Part shown: piece after piece, positions 1-8,602 of the stretch | How positions within the stretch are numbered: the first letter of the stretch is position 1 | How the letters are laid out: every line of letters begins with the position of its first letter | The notes under the pieces: generated by a model | Seen by the model: only the letters and a program-made list of their open reading frames with translations | What the model was told of the DNA's origin: nothing | Database searches by the model: none | Translations under genes and position numbers: made by a program | Origin: Promethearchaeota archaeon | GTDB taxonomy: Archaea > Asgardarchaeota > Lokiarchaeia > Sigyniarchaeales > SOKP01 | Reading direction: 5' to 3' | DNA: 64,000 bases | Assembly: GCA_016930515.1 (NCBI GenBank) | Contig: JAFGGO010000108.1 | Span: 32,224-96,223 of the forward strand

Positions 1-1
1 A

Positions 2-343
2 TGGGAGAATTACAAGGGACAACAAATTCTCATATGCGATTATAGAAATTTAAGAGGAAAAGAGTATATAGCCGCAATCGAAGAGAATTTATCTAATGCT
101 AGACGATCTAATAGAACAGATCTCTTGATTTTAACGGATATCAGGGATAGTGTCGTAGATGTAGAGGTTTCTAACAAGTTAAAAGAGTTAGCAGGTGACA
201 TAAAAAAAATCACAAAAAAAATGGCCATTGTTGGATTAACTGGTTTGAAGAAGTTAATGCTGAAATTCCTCAACAAGGTAGCTTCGATGAATATTAAACC
301 TTTCGAGGATATAAATGTTGCTAAAGAGTGGTTAATTCAATAA
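2..343 (+). CDS. SpoIIAA-like (STAS/SEC14-type) protein, C-terminal part
   Basis: The reading frame is already open at the left edge, so the gene begins outside the window and only about 113 residues are visible. The visible part reads ILICDYRNLRGKEYIAAIEE, then a TDLLILTDIRD strand, a KKMAIVGLTGLKKLML segment and a final MNIKPFEDINVAKEWL helix. This strand-helix order matches the SpoIIAA-like family (PF11964 type), small cytoplasmic STAS-fold proteins of mostly unknown role. The nearest start codon in frame (TTG at 125) would cut off the first strand, so it is not the real start. No partner gene is visible upstream. The family call is by pattern recognition only. Confidence 0.7.
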   Translation, partial: WENYKGQQILICDYRNLRGKEYIAAIEENLSNARRSNRTDLLILTDIRDSVVDVEVSNKLKELAGDIKKITKKMAIVGLTGLKKLMLKFLNKVASMNIKPFEDINVAKEWLIQ

Positions 344-413
344 TCCATTGTTTAAAATTTTATTTTTTTATTTCAATTTCAAAGTATGGTAATCTCATAA
401 AAAATGTTCTTTC

Positions 414-1514
414 TCAATTTAAATTTCCATTTAAAAAACCCGCGAGATATTTGGCGTAAAGAGTTTTCCATCGGGCAGGCATGCTTGAAGCTATAGCACA
501 ACCTAATCTACATCCACTACAAAAATCGTAATTATCTTTTACTTTCATCATATCTGCTACTTCTTTTGACCTATATATTCGGGCAATAGAGTATTTTAAA
601 GCGTTGAAACTCCTTACAGGATGGATCTTGCATGGATAATCCACTTTTCCATCGTATCTTACGAATAAATAAGCCTCAACGACGTGACATCTTAAAATAT
701 TTTGGTAATATGTGTGGGTGTTATTTTTTTGTCTTCCAAAACCCCCATTTTCAATAACTTGAATCGTAACGGGATCTGTTATGATGTTCTTATATTCTTT
801 TCTAAGAGATCTCACCGTACTTGCCCACTTGGAAATATCGGGAATCATATCCTTGAGATCGTCTATTTGATAAGTTTCATCCTGAAATTCACGAATGATA
901 TCCTCGCAAGGATCCATTTCGACGCAACAATTTAATTCTTTAGCTAACTCACAAATTTGCCCCAAGTATTTTATATTATCTTTCATGACAACAGTGCTGA
1001 TGACAACTTTAATGTTTTTTTTTGTAGCCAGCTTTATCGATTCGATGACTTTTTCGTAGATATTAAGCCCTCGAAACTCATTGTGAAGGCGTGCCCTTGG
1101 ATAATCTAAGGATAAAACCAAATAATCAAGTTCGTTTATTTTATTCTTTTTTAACAAGCTGGGGAGGAGATATCCGTTGCTGACTAGTCCAGTTAAGAGG
1201 TCTTGCTTTACACTGGAATGGTGAATCAATTCTGGTAAGTCTTTTCTAAGTGTGGGTTCGCCACCAGTAAACGAAAGAGATACAACTCCTAAATCTGCGA
1301 TTTGAGTAGTAATATTTTTAATTTGATCCGTTGTCATTTCTTTACTCTGTTTAACCAGCGACTGAGGTAATGAATGCAACGAACAAAATGAACATTTAGC
1401 GTTGCACCTGAGTGTGATTTCTATTTGAGCGGAATATGGGATTTTTATGTTCGTAAAATTACTTAAAAAGAAATTCTTAACATAATGTAAAGCGTTTTTT
1501 GCACTGATATGCAT
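414..1514 (-). CDS. Radical SAM protein with SPASM-type C-terminal cysteines
   Basis: A 366-residue radical SAM enzyme. The SAM-binding [4Fe-4S] motif is CNAKCSFC at residues 38-45, followed by the glycine-rich FTGGEPTLRKD strand typical of the fold. The C-terminal third carries further cysteines (CHVVEAY, YPCKIHP, FCSGCRLGC) as in SPASM domains that bind auxiliary Fe-S clusters. Such enzymes modify peptides, lipids or cofactors; nothing nearby (no precursor peptide) tells the substrate. It is convergent with the SpoIIAA-like gene and divergent from the zinc-ribbon gene at 1776, across a 261-base AT-rich gap. The start ATG gives a normal N-terminus. Family is secure, substrate unknown. Confidence 0.85.
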   Translation of the reverse strand: MHISAKNALHYVKNFFLSNFTNIKIPYSAQIEITLRCNAKCSFCSLHSLPQSLVKQSKEMTTDQIKNITTQIADLGVVSLSFTGGEPTLRKDLPELIHHSSVKQDLLTGLVSNGYLLPSLLKKNKINELDYLVLSLDYPRARLHNEFRGLNIYEKVIESIKLATKKNIKVVISTVVMKDNIKYLGQICELAKELNCCVEMDPCEDIIREFQDETYQIDDLKDMIPDISKWASTVRSLRKEYKNIITDPVTIQVIENGGFGRQKNNTHTYYQNILRCHVVEAYLFVRYDGKVDYPCKIHPVRSFNALKYSIARIYRSKEVADMMKVKDNYDFCSGCRLGCAIASSMPARWKTLYAKYLAGFLNGNLN

Positions 1515-1775
1515 GGTAGATCTAAAGCTAAATAGTTAGGATCAGAAGGTATCTGTTTATTAAAAATATAATTAATTAAATTATCCACGAGAAAAAATTC
1601 TTCGGATATATTATGCTTTTCTAAACTTTTATATTAGCTTATTTTTATTACAGATTAAAAATAAAATTCAATAATTGAGAATAGATAATCCCATGTTTGT
1701 ACGAAATGGGTTAATTAAAACTTGTCTCAAATAATATTGAATGTATTTTAAACTCGTATATTAAGGAGATTCAAT

Positions 1776-2150
1776 TTGTCAGAATTCGAACAAAATGTAA
1801 TACAAAAATTAAACGAGATAAACCAAAAGCTTGATAAATTATTAATTCAAAAACCCCCTACGCCCGCACCTGCGGTTGCAACCACTGTCCCTGTTTCGCA
1901 AACATCTACTTCAACTCAAGTATCTGCTTCACAACCTACAAATGTGAGCCCATCAGCCGTTGTAGAAAGGCAGATTGAGGAAGAAAAGTTGGTTGAAAAG
2001 CCTCCCGTTGAGGGAAGGCGAGTGTGCCCGGATTGCGGGAACACTACATTTAACCAAATTGAGGATAAGACACAAGTCCTTTCCATGATGGGAGGGATTA
2101 AGATCTATGCTAAAAAATATGTTTGTAAGAAATGCGGTAAAGAGATGTAA
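1776..2150 (+). CDS. Small zinc-ribbon protein with helical head and Pro/Thr-rich linker
   Basis: The protein has 124 residues. An amphipathic helix (residues 1-24, FEQNVIQKLNEINQKLDKLL) is followed by a low-complexity Pro/Ala/Thr/Ser linker (about 26-65) and a C-terminal zinc ribbon made by CPDC and CKKC pairs about 30 residues apart. The ribbon type resembles those that bind nucleic acid or protein partners. The start is TTG at 1776, supported by a good Shine-Dalgarno AAGGAGA at 1763-1769. I do not recognise a specific family. The helix probably oligomerises, with the ribbon held on a flexible tether; that is inference. Confidence 0.75.
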   Translation: MSEFEQNVIQKLNEINQKLDKLLIQKPPTPAPAVATTVPVSQTSTSTQVSASQPTNVSPSAVVERQIEEEKLVEKPPVEGRRVCPDCGNTTFNQIEDKTQVLSMMGGIKIYAKKYVCKKCGKEM

Positions 2151-2266
2151 GATCACCTAAATTCCACTTTTTTTATTAAGTGTTTTTTTCCCTTTTATAT
2201 TAACATATAAAACATTAAAAACCACCAATCCTTGAGAGATCATACACATTAAATACGGTGAATTAA

Positions 2267-2914
2267 ATGAGTTTGCTATTAGATAAAATTAAAGGCTTAA
2301 TTGGAGGAAACGAACTACAAGAAATCATAAAGGATTTTAGCGATATAATCAAAATTGAAACTAATATGATAAAATCCTCAAAGGAACGGATCTCAAGTCT
2401 TCAAAATTACGCTAAAGTCGAGACACCAACTCTCAGAGAAGCAATAGAGTCCTTAGGAGAAACCTTCGAAAATATCGACGGTGCAAGGGAAGAAAAGATC
2501 GACCAAATGCACGATAAGTTCTTAACACCATTGAACGATTTATTGGAAGAATTTAAGGAGTTATCTACGGAGTTAAAAGAATCGGAGAAGGCCAAAAAAG
2601 ACTTGGAGAAAGCAAAATCCAAGCTTACCAAGCTTAAATCAAAACCCAAGGAAAAATTAAAGCCGGGTCAAATGGAAAGCGCAGAAACTGCCGTAAAGGA
2701 TGGTGAAACAAAAGTACAGAAAGAAGAAACTGAAGCCAAAGAAGCGAGCGTACAATTTAATCGGAAAAAAGTATCAATCTTAAAGGCCGTTCTTGAAGAT
2801 ATTATAACCATCGAAAAAACTTTTCACGAAAAAGTAATTAATTTGATTAATCCCGCCCAAGAAAAAGCTAAAGCAATCGATTTAGATGAAAAACCTGCAG
2901 AAGTTCCTGAATAA
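2267..2914 (+). CDS. Coiled-coil protein with a BAR-domain-like pattern
   Basis: The protein has 215 residues and is almost entirely helical and highly charged. A first helical stretch (about 15-75) is followed by a long helix from FLTPLNDLLEEFKEL through a lysine/glutamate-rich hinge (about 108-145, with a PKEKLKPGQ break), and then a third long helix (about 145-200) ending EKTFHEKVINLINPAQ. Three long helices with a basic hinge, the F-x-x-PL motif opening helix 2 and the LxxIxxxExxFHxK pattern near the end resemble BAR domains, which dimerise on membranes and sense curvature. The C-terminal tail is acidic. There is no signal peptide or membrane segment, so it is cytoplasmic. The BAR call is an inference from pattern; a generic coiled coil is the alternative. 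Confidence 0.45.
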   Translation: MSLLLDKIKGLIGGNELQEIIKDFSDIIKIETNMIKSSKERISSLQNYAKVETPTLREAIESLGETFENIDGAREEKIDQMHDKFLTPLNDLLEEFKELSTELKESEKAKKDLEKAKSKLTKLKSKPKEKLKPGQMESAETAVKDGETKVQKEETEAKEASVQFNRKKVSILKAVLEDIITIEKTFHEKVINLINPAQEKAKAIDLDEKPAEVPE

Positions 2915-3194
2915 TATTTTCGGCTAATATTTCAAGCATGTTATTATAACGTTTTATTTTTCTATTCTTTTAGGCACTTTATTTAATAATCATCCCAAGA
3001 TTTAATTTTATATCCATAAACAACAAATCATTATAAAAACAATTTTAACTAATAAAGATTCTTTTTATTTTTCGACATGTTTAAATTAAAGTTGTCTTAT
3101 TAAGTTAGCAACTAAAATATATGGAGTAAATGATAAATCTACAGTTTATTCATATTAATAAAACACTCCTAATTAAAATATGAGGTATTAAAAA

Positions 3195-3707
3195 ATGGAC
3201 AAACAAAATATTGGCCCTTCTATGGCGATAATTGGTGCCCTCCTTTTATTCATAGGTGCAATTTTTTTAATAAGCGAGGGCATAGCTCGTGATTTACTTA
3301 TAGGTGTCTATACATTGACTTGGGATAGAATTAGTGTAGATCCGACACCAATAATCGTTAGTTTCGTAATGACTCTTACCTTAGCAATTCTTACAATAAT
3401 TATTGCATTAATTGCTCATAAAAAAATAAAGATAGGAGGAATTGCTATTGCTATTATAGGTGCTTTTGCAATTATAGCCATGTTTATCCCAATTGGAACA
3501 CTTGACATCTCATCTTATCTATATCCTCCTGGTATTCCCCTTGTTGGTGGTACACCTGTCCTCGGCGAAAAACCTATTCTAACATGTAATCTTGTTGCGA
3601 CGGGAATTGCTAACGGAATTTTACTTTATAGCGTAACTTACATTCTCTATTTAGGGCCATTTCTCATCCTTGGAGGTGGACTTTTAAGTATATTCTTAAA
3701 AGAGTAA
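3195..3707 (+). CDS. Four-helix integral membrane protein of unknown function
   Basis: The protein has 170 residues with four predicted membrane helices: about 9-28 (SMAIIGALLLFIGAIFLI), 52-75 (IIVSFVMTLTLAILTIIIAL), 82-103 (IGGIAIAIIGAFAIIAMF) and 140-167 (GILLYSVTYILYLGPFLIL). Loops are short, with one longer extracellular-type loop of about 30 residues rich in Pro and Gly between helices 3 and 4. The start ATG follows a weak purine stretch (GAGGTATTAAAAA). I recognise no family and see no catalytic motif. It stands alone, downstream of the coiled-coil gene after a 280-base AT-rich gap, so co-transcription is unlikely. Confidence 0.7.
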   Translation: MDKQNIGPSMAIIGALLLFIGAIFLISEGIARDLLIGVYTLTWDRISVDPTPIIVSFVMTLTLAILTIIIALIAHKKIKIGGIAIAIIGAFAIIAMFIPIGTLDISSYLYPPGIPLVGGTPVLGEKPILTCNLVATGIANGILLYSVTYILYLGPFLILGGGLLSIFLKE

Positions 3708-3831
3708 TTTCTTTAATAATTGATTCTTCTTTTTTTTAATATATTTTTAGCTTTTTAGATTTCGTTATATTAAAAATTGAATATCAATCTAGAAAGTAAA
3801 TTTAAAAAATAAAAAAATAAAAATTGATATC

Positions 3832-4251
3832 TTATAGTGGTTCAAATCCAAGATCAATTCGTGGATTCTCTCCTGGAAGGGGCGTTTCTAAAAACTTAAC
3901 TTTTACGGGTGTATCTATTTCGATTGTTTCTGGTTTTGACTCGTCCACTCCTACGAGTTGAGCAGACACCATCGGTCCTTCGTCAAGCTTAATAACGCTA
4001 AAACAGTACGGTTTATTTTTCGAATAACCCTTATCAACGAAAAATTTAGTTCCCACGCTAATGCACGTAAAGGCGGCTATTTTTCCCTTTCCCGACATTT
4101 CGGTCCATTCCATCTCAGTAGAACCACATTTCGTACAGAGTTTTCTTGGAGGTGCAAATAATTCCCCGCAACTTTTGCATTTCGAACCCATTAACTTCTT
4201 TTGGTTAATATAATCCAAGTAATTATATACAGTTATTTCTTTTTCAGACAT
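3832..4251 (-). CDS. DUF35 OB-fold / zinc-ribbon acyl-CoA-associated protein
   Basis: This is a protein of about 139 residues with the DUF35 layout: an N-terminal helix, a rubredoxin-like zinc ribbon (CKSCG and CTKCG, residues near 26-45), then an OB-fold ending in FLETPLPGENPRIDLGFEPL. In archaea DUF35 proteins bridge thiolase and HMG-CoA synthase and channel acetoacetyl-CoA. It directly follows the thiolase gene. I chose ATG at 4251 because it sits about ten bases after AAGGTG; an ATG at 4263 is possible but too close to that site. The HMG-CoA synthase partner is not adjacent but lies at 32920. Confidence 0.85.
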   Translation of the reverse strand: MSEKEITVYNYLDYINQKKLMGSKCKSCGELFAPPRKLCTKCGSTEMEWTEMSGKGKIAAFTCISVGTKFFVDKGYSKNKPYCFSVIKLDEGPMVSAQLVGVDESKPETIEIDTPVKVKFLETPLPGENPRIDLGFEPL

Positions 4252-4264
4252 TCTTTGCATCACC

Positions 4265-5524
4265 TTATTTTTGATATATTGTGACCACGCAAGTTCCTCC
4301 AGAACCTCCTAAATTATGCGTTAAGGCTCTTTCGACATCAAATTTAACTTGACGGTTTCGTTCGGCTCGTCCTCTCATTTGCTTGAAAATCTCGACCGCT
4401 TGTGCGGCACCAGTGGCTCCAACGGGATGCCCCTTCGATTTCAAACCTCCAGAAGTGTTGATAGGGCGCACTCCGTCTCGTCGACTTTCCCCATTCTTCA
4501 CGGCTTCGGCTGCTTTTCCTTTCTCATAAAAACCCAAGTCTTCCATTGCTAATATTTCTGCAATCGTAAAGCAATCGTGTACCTCAGCAATTTGCATGTC
4601 TTTAGGTCCGAGACCGGACATTGAATAGGCTTGCTTTGAAGCTTCTTTCGTTGCGATAAAACTCGTTAAGGTATCTCGGTCGTGTAGCGATAATGCCGCG
4701 CTTCCCTGTCCCGTACCGGTGATCCATAGGGGCGTGTCCGTGAACTTTCTTGCCAACTCTTCCGAGGCGAGGAACACGCACGCTCCGCCGTCCGTAATTA
4801 ATGAACAATCGAACAATCGTAATGGAGAAGCGATATAAGGATTAGCCGAACTTGAAAGAAAATCAATCTCGTCTTTCCAGTAGGGGACTTGCTGACCTTG
4901 ACTTTCCGCTCTTTTTATTTTGCTTTCCATTATGTCTTTTATGCTTTGCTGCATTTGAGCAAAGGGGTTTTCCTTGCCGTTTTCATGGTTTTTTATTCCC
5001 ACTCTCATGAGATCTTCTGGTTTTGTGCCATATTTATGAAAGTGAGCGGACGCAACAGCTGCATATAATCCTGGGAATGTTGCTCCTGCAGGATATTCGT
5101 AAGTTGCATCTGCTGCTGCCGCCAATGCGTCAGTCACCATGGTCGTAGGTACTTCCGACATTGTTTCAATACCACATACGGCAATTAATTCGTGAACACC
5201 GGAAGCTATGCCCAAGATTGCTTGCCTCAAAGCTATTCCGCTGCTTGCGCAAGCACCTTCAAATCGGGGTGCTGGTTTTGGTGTAAGACCTACTAAATTC
5301 GCCATATTTGGACCTAAATGCCCCTGGTGATTAAATAGATCTGCAGTGAAATTTCCCACGTAGCAGGCGTCCACATCTTTGGCTTCAATACCATTATCAA
5401 CACTTTTCACGGCGTCAATCCAAGCATCGACCCACAAATCGGGATTCCTCTTTACGGGAAAGTGCTGTCCGAACTTACTCATTCCGGCACCGATCATCGC
5501 TACTTTTCTTGCTAATTTTCCCAT
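4265..5524 (-). CDS. Archaeal-type thiolase (acetyl-CoA C-acetyltransferase)
   Basis: The protein has 419 residues and belongs to the SCP-x/archaeal thiolase group. The nucleophile cysteine lies in FEGACASSGIALRQA, the first catalytic histidine in the KGHPVGATGAAQ motif, and the C-terminal glycine-rich loop is HNLGGSGGTCVV. It condenses two acetyl-CoA to acetoacetyl-CoA, the first step of mevalonate synthesis, or acts in acyl-CoA degradation. Its tight coupling to DUF35 (stop codon 13 bases before the DUF35 start) favours the biosynthetic complex known from archaea, in which DUF35 links thiolase to HMG-CoA synthase. The ATG start at 5524 gives the usual short N-terminus (AMIGAGMSKFGQHF). Confidence 0.9.
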   Translation of the reverse strand: MGKLARKVAMIGAGMSKFGQHFPVKRNPDLWVDAWIDAVKSVDNGIEAKDVDACYVGNFTADLFNHQGHLGPNMANLVGLTPKPAPRFEGACASSGIALRQAILGIASGVHELIAVCGIETMSEVPTTMVTDALAAAADATYEYPAGATFPGLYAAVASAHFHKYGTKPEDLMRVGIKNHENGKENPFAQMQQSIKDIMESKIKRAESQGQQVPYWKDEIDFLSSSANPYIASPLRLFDCSLITDGGACVFLASEELARKFTDTPLWITGTGQGSAALSLHDRDTLTSFIATKEASKQAYSMSGLGPKDMQIAEVHDCFTIAEILAMEDLGFYEKGKAAEAVKNGESRRDGVRPINTSGGLKSKGHPVGATGAAQAVEIFKQMRGRAERNRQVKFDVERALTHNLGGSGGTCVVTIYQK

Positions 5525-5626
5525 TTTTATTTACCAATAATTAATTTTCTAGTTTTAGTAATTGTCCAAAAATTAAAATTCTTACAGTTTTTAATAATAG
5601 TTCTATCTTTTTTTAAAAAAGAGAGT

Positions 5627-7957
5627 TTAATTCCTTTCTTTTACTGGCATAAATATTTTAAAAAAATCCCGTTTTACCTTGACATTACCTTGAAAGTTAA
5701 CAATCATCCGATTACCTGAAAGGTTAACGGCGTGGAAACTACTGTAATTTCGCCCAAATCCTATAAAAGTAACAATATCTCCATTATTTAGATTAGAGTC
5801 CAATTTAGAGGAATCTTTTATTCTTAAAAAGGTTCCAGATTTCAAATCTTCGAGCGAATTGATATTATGAATCGTTGCGAAAGAAAAAGAACCCGAATAA
5901 TTTTCAAAAATGTAATCGTGAAGTTGCTTAAGTGGTTTTTTTTCGATTTTAATGGTTTCTCCCTTGATTCCCCTTTTTGCTATCAATAATGCCGCAATGG
6001 CGTGATCCACGAAACCTTTTGCTCTCACTTCGTTCACCAACTTGCCTTGTTGTAAATGAAACATTGCTTCTTTAGTCGTTTTAAATTCGTCTACTAAAAA
6101 GATATCGGGCGGTTCGAAGCGATTTTTTAGAGGTACATTTTCTTGTTCCATTCCTTCTAAATCGTTCAGGTTAGATTTTACGCAGGATAAATTATCGCAA
6201 GGTATACCAAAATATTCAATGAAAAAATCGATGATAAAATCGGAACCAGGACCGTGCCCCACGAAAATCTTGTTGATCAATTCCTTTTTTTCGCTAAAAA
6301 ACAACCCGAGTTCTTCTTCGATTTGCTGTTTTGCAACGCTTTGAGATCTAAGGTCCTTGATGTTGCTCTTTAAATTCACATACCATAGTTCTGGCAATTC
6401 TCCGTGTTGGATGAGACAAAATCCAAAATGTCTCGTCCCAGGATCTACGGCTAATATCACTTCTTTTTGCTTAAATGTAAAGAGGTTGATGTCTGCCTTT
6501 CCTTTAGATATTTTCATCAATGAATTGAAAAAAGGTTCGAACTCTTGGTTTTTAATTTGTAGAAAAAAATCATGAGCTTGACTTTGGTAAAGCACTTCGA
6601 TGTTGTATTTTTCGATTAAGGAAAAAAGATCGTGGTAATTTTCAACTTTCACAATGATATCTTGGCGAGGATCTATTTTAATTATTTTAACTTTCTCTAC
6701 TGCTTTTGCTATGGCTTGGGCAATGTCGTCCTCGTTCTTTCCCGAAAGAATGTCCACATGAAGTCCGTCTAGATGGAACGCTTCGTAAGCCGTCGAAGCA
6801 CCTAGTAAATCGAAAAGTCTCTTTTCTTGGTTCCCCCCTCTTGAGATTGTTAATTTTTTTCTCGTTCGTGGGAAGATTCTCACGCTTGCCGAGTTATATT
6901 TCCCCTTGCTAGGTGCATTTATCGTGATGACTCCTTTTAATTTTGAACTAATTACTTTAAATTCAATGAGATCTTCTAATTTCTCCTTTATGAAATCGAA
7001 TTGGAGATCGCCAAGAACTAATATGTTAATATTTTTATTGTTTACAAAGAAATCAAAGGATGTAATTACTTTTTTCAGGTTTTCAAGGATCTCTGTCGCA
7101 ATCTTAAATTTTTCGGGATCGTCAATATTAATTACGAATTCCTTGCGAGGATGTAAGTTGGACAAAAGCCCTGTTGTCTTGGGTGGTATGAATTTGCCAT
7201 CATGATATTGGGTTCCTAGTTCAAACTCATTTTTTACATTTAGGCTAATCGTGACAATTTCGCCTTCAAGTGCCTGCTTTAAAGGAGAATTAGCCAGAGA
7301 AACCACTTGTCTTATCTTGATTTTATCGTTTAACCATTGTCCTGATTTTAAGGCTCCAGAAGTAAGACCAATGTTCAGCATCTCGCCAAGACCTTTCCGT
7401 TGTTTAAATCCTAATATTACAAAGGCCAATTCAGAATTTTCAAACTCTCTTTTTTTAAGATGAACGGAAATCCTTTCAATTAAATTCTCAATCCCCGTGA
7501 TCTTTTTTGCAGATGTTTGGATTATCGGAATTCTTTCTTTCCCAAGCTTTTTTAACTCTGAATTGATTCTTTCAACATTCGAATTAGGTAAATCCATTTT
7601 TGTTGCTGCGATGATGATAGGTAAATCTCTTTCCCGAGCTTTTTCGTAAAGCCAGTGTGTTCTAGCTTGGAAACCGTCCGTTCCAGAAATAACCAGTACT
7701 AAAAGGTCTGCAAATTCCAATCCCAAGGCAATACCTCCTTGAAAGTCGGCGTGACCCGGAGTGTCTAAAAAATTAAGCGTTAAGCTTTGTCGTTTCAAAA
7801 CGAACTGAATGACCTTGAGGGACACCGTCGTACCGTGAGAAAGCTCGTAATCTAAATTATCGGGAAACTTTCCTACTATTGCCTCAATCAAGCTTGATTT
7901 GCCGTGTTGAGCGTGTCCAGCAACTAGAACATTTAAAATTCTTTCCTTAGTAACCAT
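5627..7957 (-). CDS. Translational-type GTPase fused to a YqgF/RuvX-like RNase H-fold domain
   Basis: A 776-residue multidomain protein. Residues 1-170 are a translation-factor GTPase: P-loop GHAQHGKS (14-21), DTPGHADFQGG switch II and an ATKMDLP guanine motif. A beta-barrel (about 175-270) and a mixed region (about 280-490, including a GGNQEKRLFD segment) follow, as in SelB/IF2-like factors. Residues about 500-660 have the YqgF/RuvX signature: AVDPGTRHFG (Asp505), GHGPGSDF, VDEFKTTKEA (Asp623-Glu624) and VDHAIAALL (Asp651). All four expected acidic motif positions are kept. A C-terminal beta-rich domain (about 700-776) may be OB-like. I know no named family with this order. It likely acts on RNA or ribosomes. 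The phosphatase gene at 8009 lies upstream on the same strand. Confidence 0.75.
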   Translation of the reverse strand: MVTKERILNVLVAGHAQHGKSSLIEAIVGKFPDNLDYELSHGTTVSLKVIQFVLKRQSLTLNFLDTPGHADFQGGIALGLEFADLLVLVISGTDGFQARTHWLYEKARERDLPIIIAATKMDLPNSNVERINSELKKLGKERIPIIQTSAKKITGIENLIERISVHLKKREFENSELAFVILGFKQRKGLGEMLNIGLTSGALKSGQWLNDKIKIRQVVSLANSPLKQALEGEIVTISLNVKNEFELGTQYHDGKFIPPKTTGLLSNLHPRKEFVINIDDPEKFKIATEILENLKKVITSFDFFVNNKNINILVLGDLQFDFIKEKLEDLIEFKVISSKLKGVITINAPSKGKYNSASVRIFPRTRKKLTISRGGNQEKRLFDLLGASTAYEAFHLDGLHVDILSGKNEDDIAQAIAKAVEKVKIIKIDPRQDIIVKVENYHDLFSLIEKYNIEVLYQSQAHDFFLQIKNQEFEPFFNSLMKISKGKADINLFTFKQKEVILAVDPGTRHFGFCLIQHGELPELWYVNLKSNIKDLRSQSVAKQQIEEELGLFFSEKKELINKIFVGHGPGSDFIIDFFIEYFGIPCDNLSCVKSNLNDLEGMEQENVPLKNRFEPPDIFLVDEFKTTKEAMFHLQQGKLVNEVRAKGFVDHAIAALLIAKRGIKGETIKIEKKPLKQLHDYIFENYSGSFSFATIHNINSLEDLKSGTFLRIKDSSKLDSNLNNGDIVTFIGFGRNYSSFHAVNLSGNRMIVNFQGNVKVKRDFFKIFMPVKERN

Positions 7958-8008
7958 TTTTATCTTACGACAATGTATTATTTAGTAATTTTAGAATAAG
8001 ATTATTTA

Positions 8009-8485
8009 TTAAATCTCTCTTCGGAACCCTTCAATAGCTTCAAAATAATCCAAGATAGATTCCCTCAACTCAACGGCGGGAACAATGTTCCTAACTCTTC
8101 TTACATATTCAACAGCTTGAGACCAGCTCCATTCTGGATGTTCCTTTAATAACCACGCAACACAAATAGCTCCGCTCCGAGAAATACCCATAGCACAATG
8201 GACCAAAAGTTTTCTATTATCTTCTTTAATCTTCTTGTTGATAAAAGAGAGTACCTCCGCTATTATTTCGTGAGATGGATATGTGTTATCTGGAAAACCT
8301 CTAAATAAATATTCGAACTTTCCTCTAGGGGGTTGATAATGCTTGTATTCCATCAGGTTAACTATAGCAGTAATTCCTTCTTCTTCCATCTTCTTAAAAT
8401 TTAGCCTGGGCCAATACGCACCAATGTATAAATGTTCATTTATCTTGTATATCTCGTCAAGCTCGGGATTTTTATATTCTGACAA
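8009..8485 (-). CDS. Dual-specificity protein phosphatase
   Basis: The protein has 158 residues, a single compact DSP domain. The active-site loop is HCAMGISRSG, matching HCxxGxxRS; the general acid aspartate probably lies in the FPDNTYPS stretch before it. The N-terminal INEHLYIGAYWPRLN segment matches the usual opening strand of the family. It hydrolyses phosphotyrosine or phosphoserine/threonine on proteins, or small phosphate esters. No kinase lies adjacent. It precedes the GTPase gene on the same strand by 51 bases, so the two may share a transcript. The start ATG at 8485 is close to the domain edge. Confidence 0.88.
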   Translation of the reverse strand: MSEYKNPELDEIYKINEHLYIGAYWPRLNFKKMEEEGITAIVNLMEYKHYQPPRGKFEYLFRGFPDNTYPSHEIIAEVLSFINKKIKEDNRKLLVHCAMGISRSGAICVAWLLKEHPEWSWSQAVEYVRRVRNIVPAVELRESILDYFEAIEGFRREI

Positions 8486-8602
8486 TATTCATAAACCAAA
8501 ATTTATTAACCACTCTTACTAAAGAAAAATTTTGAGAAGTAATGAATTTTGCTATTAAACAATGTAAAGAAAAAAATGATGATGATGAAAAAAAAAATGA
8601 GG

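Noticed and set aside
3836..3850. GGTTCAAATCC-like sequence near a gene end
   Set aside because: It encodes the conserved C-terminus GFEPL of the DUF35 protein; no tRNA fold surrounds it.
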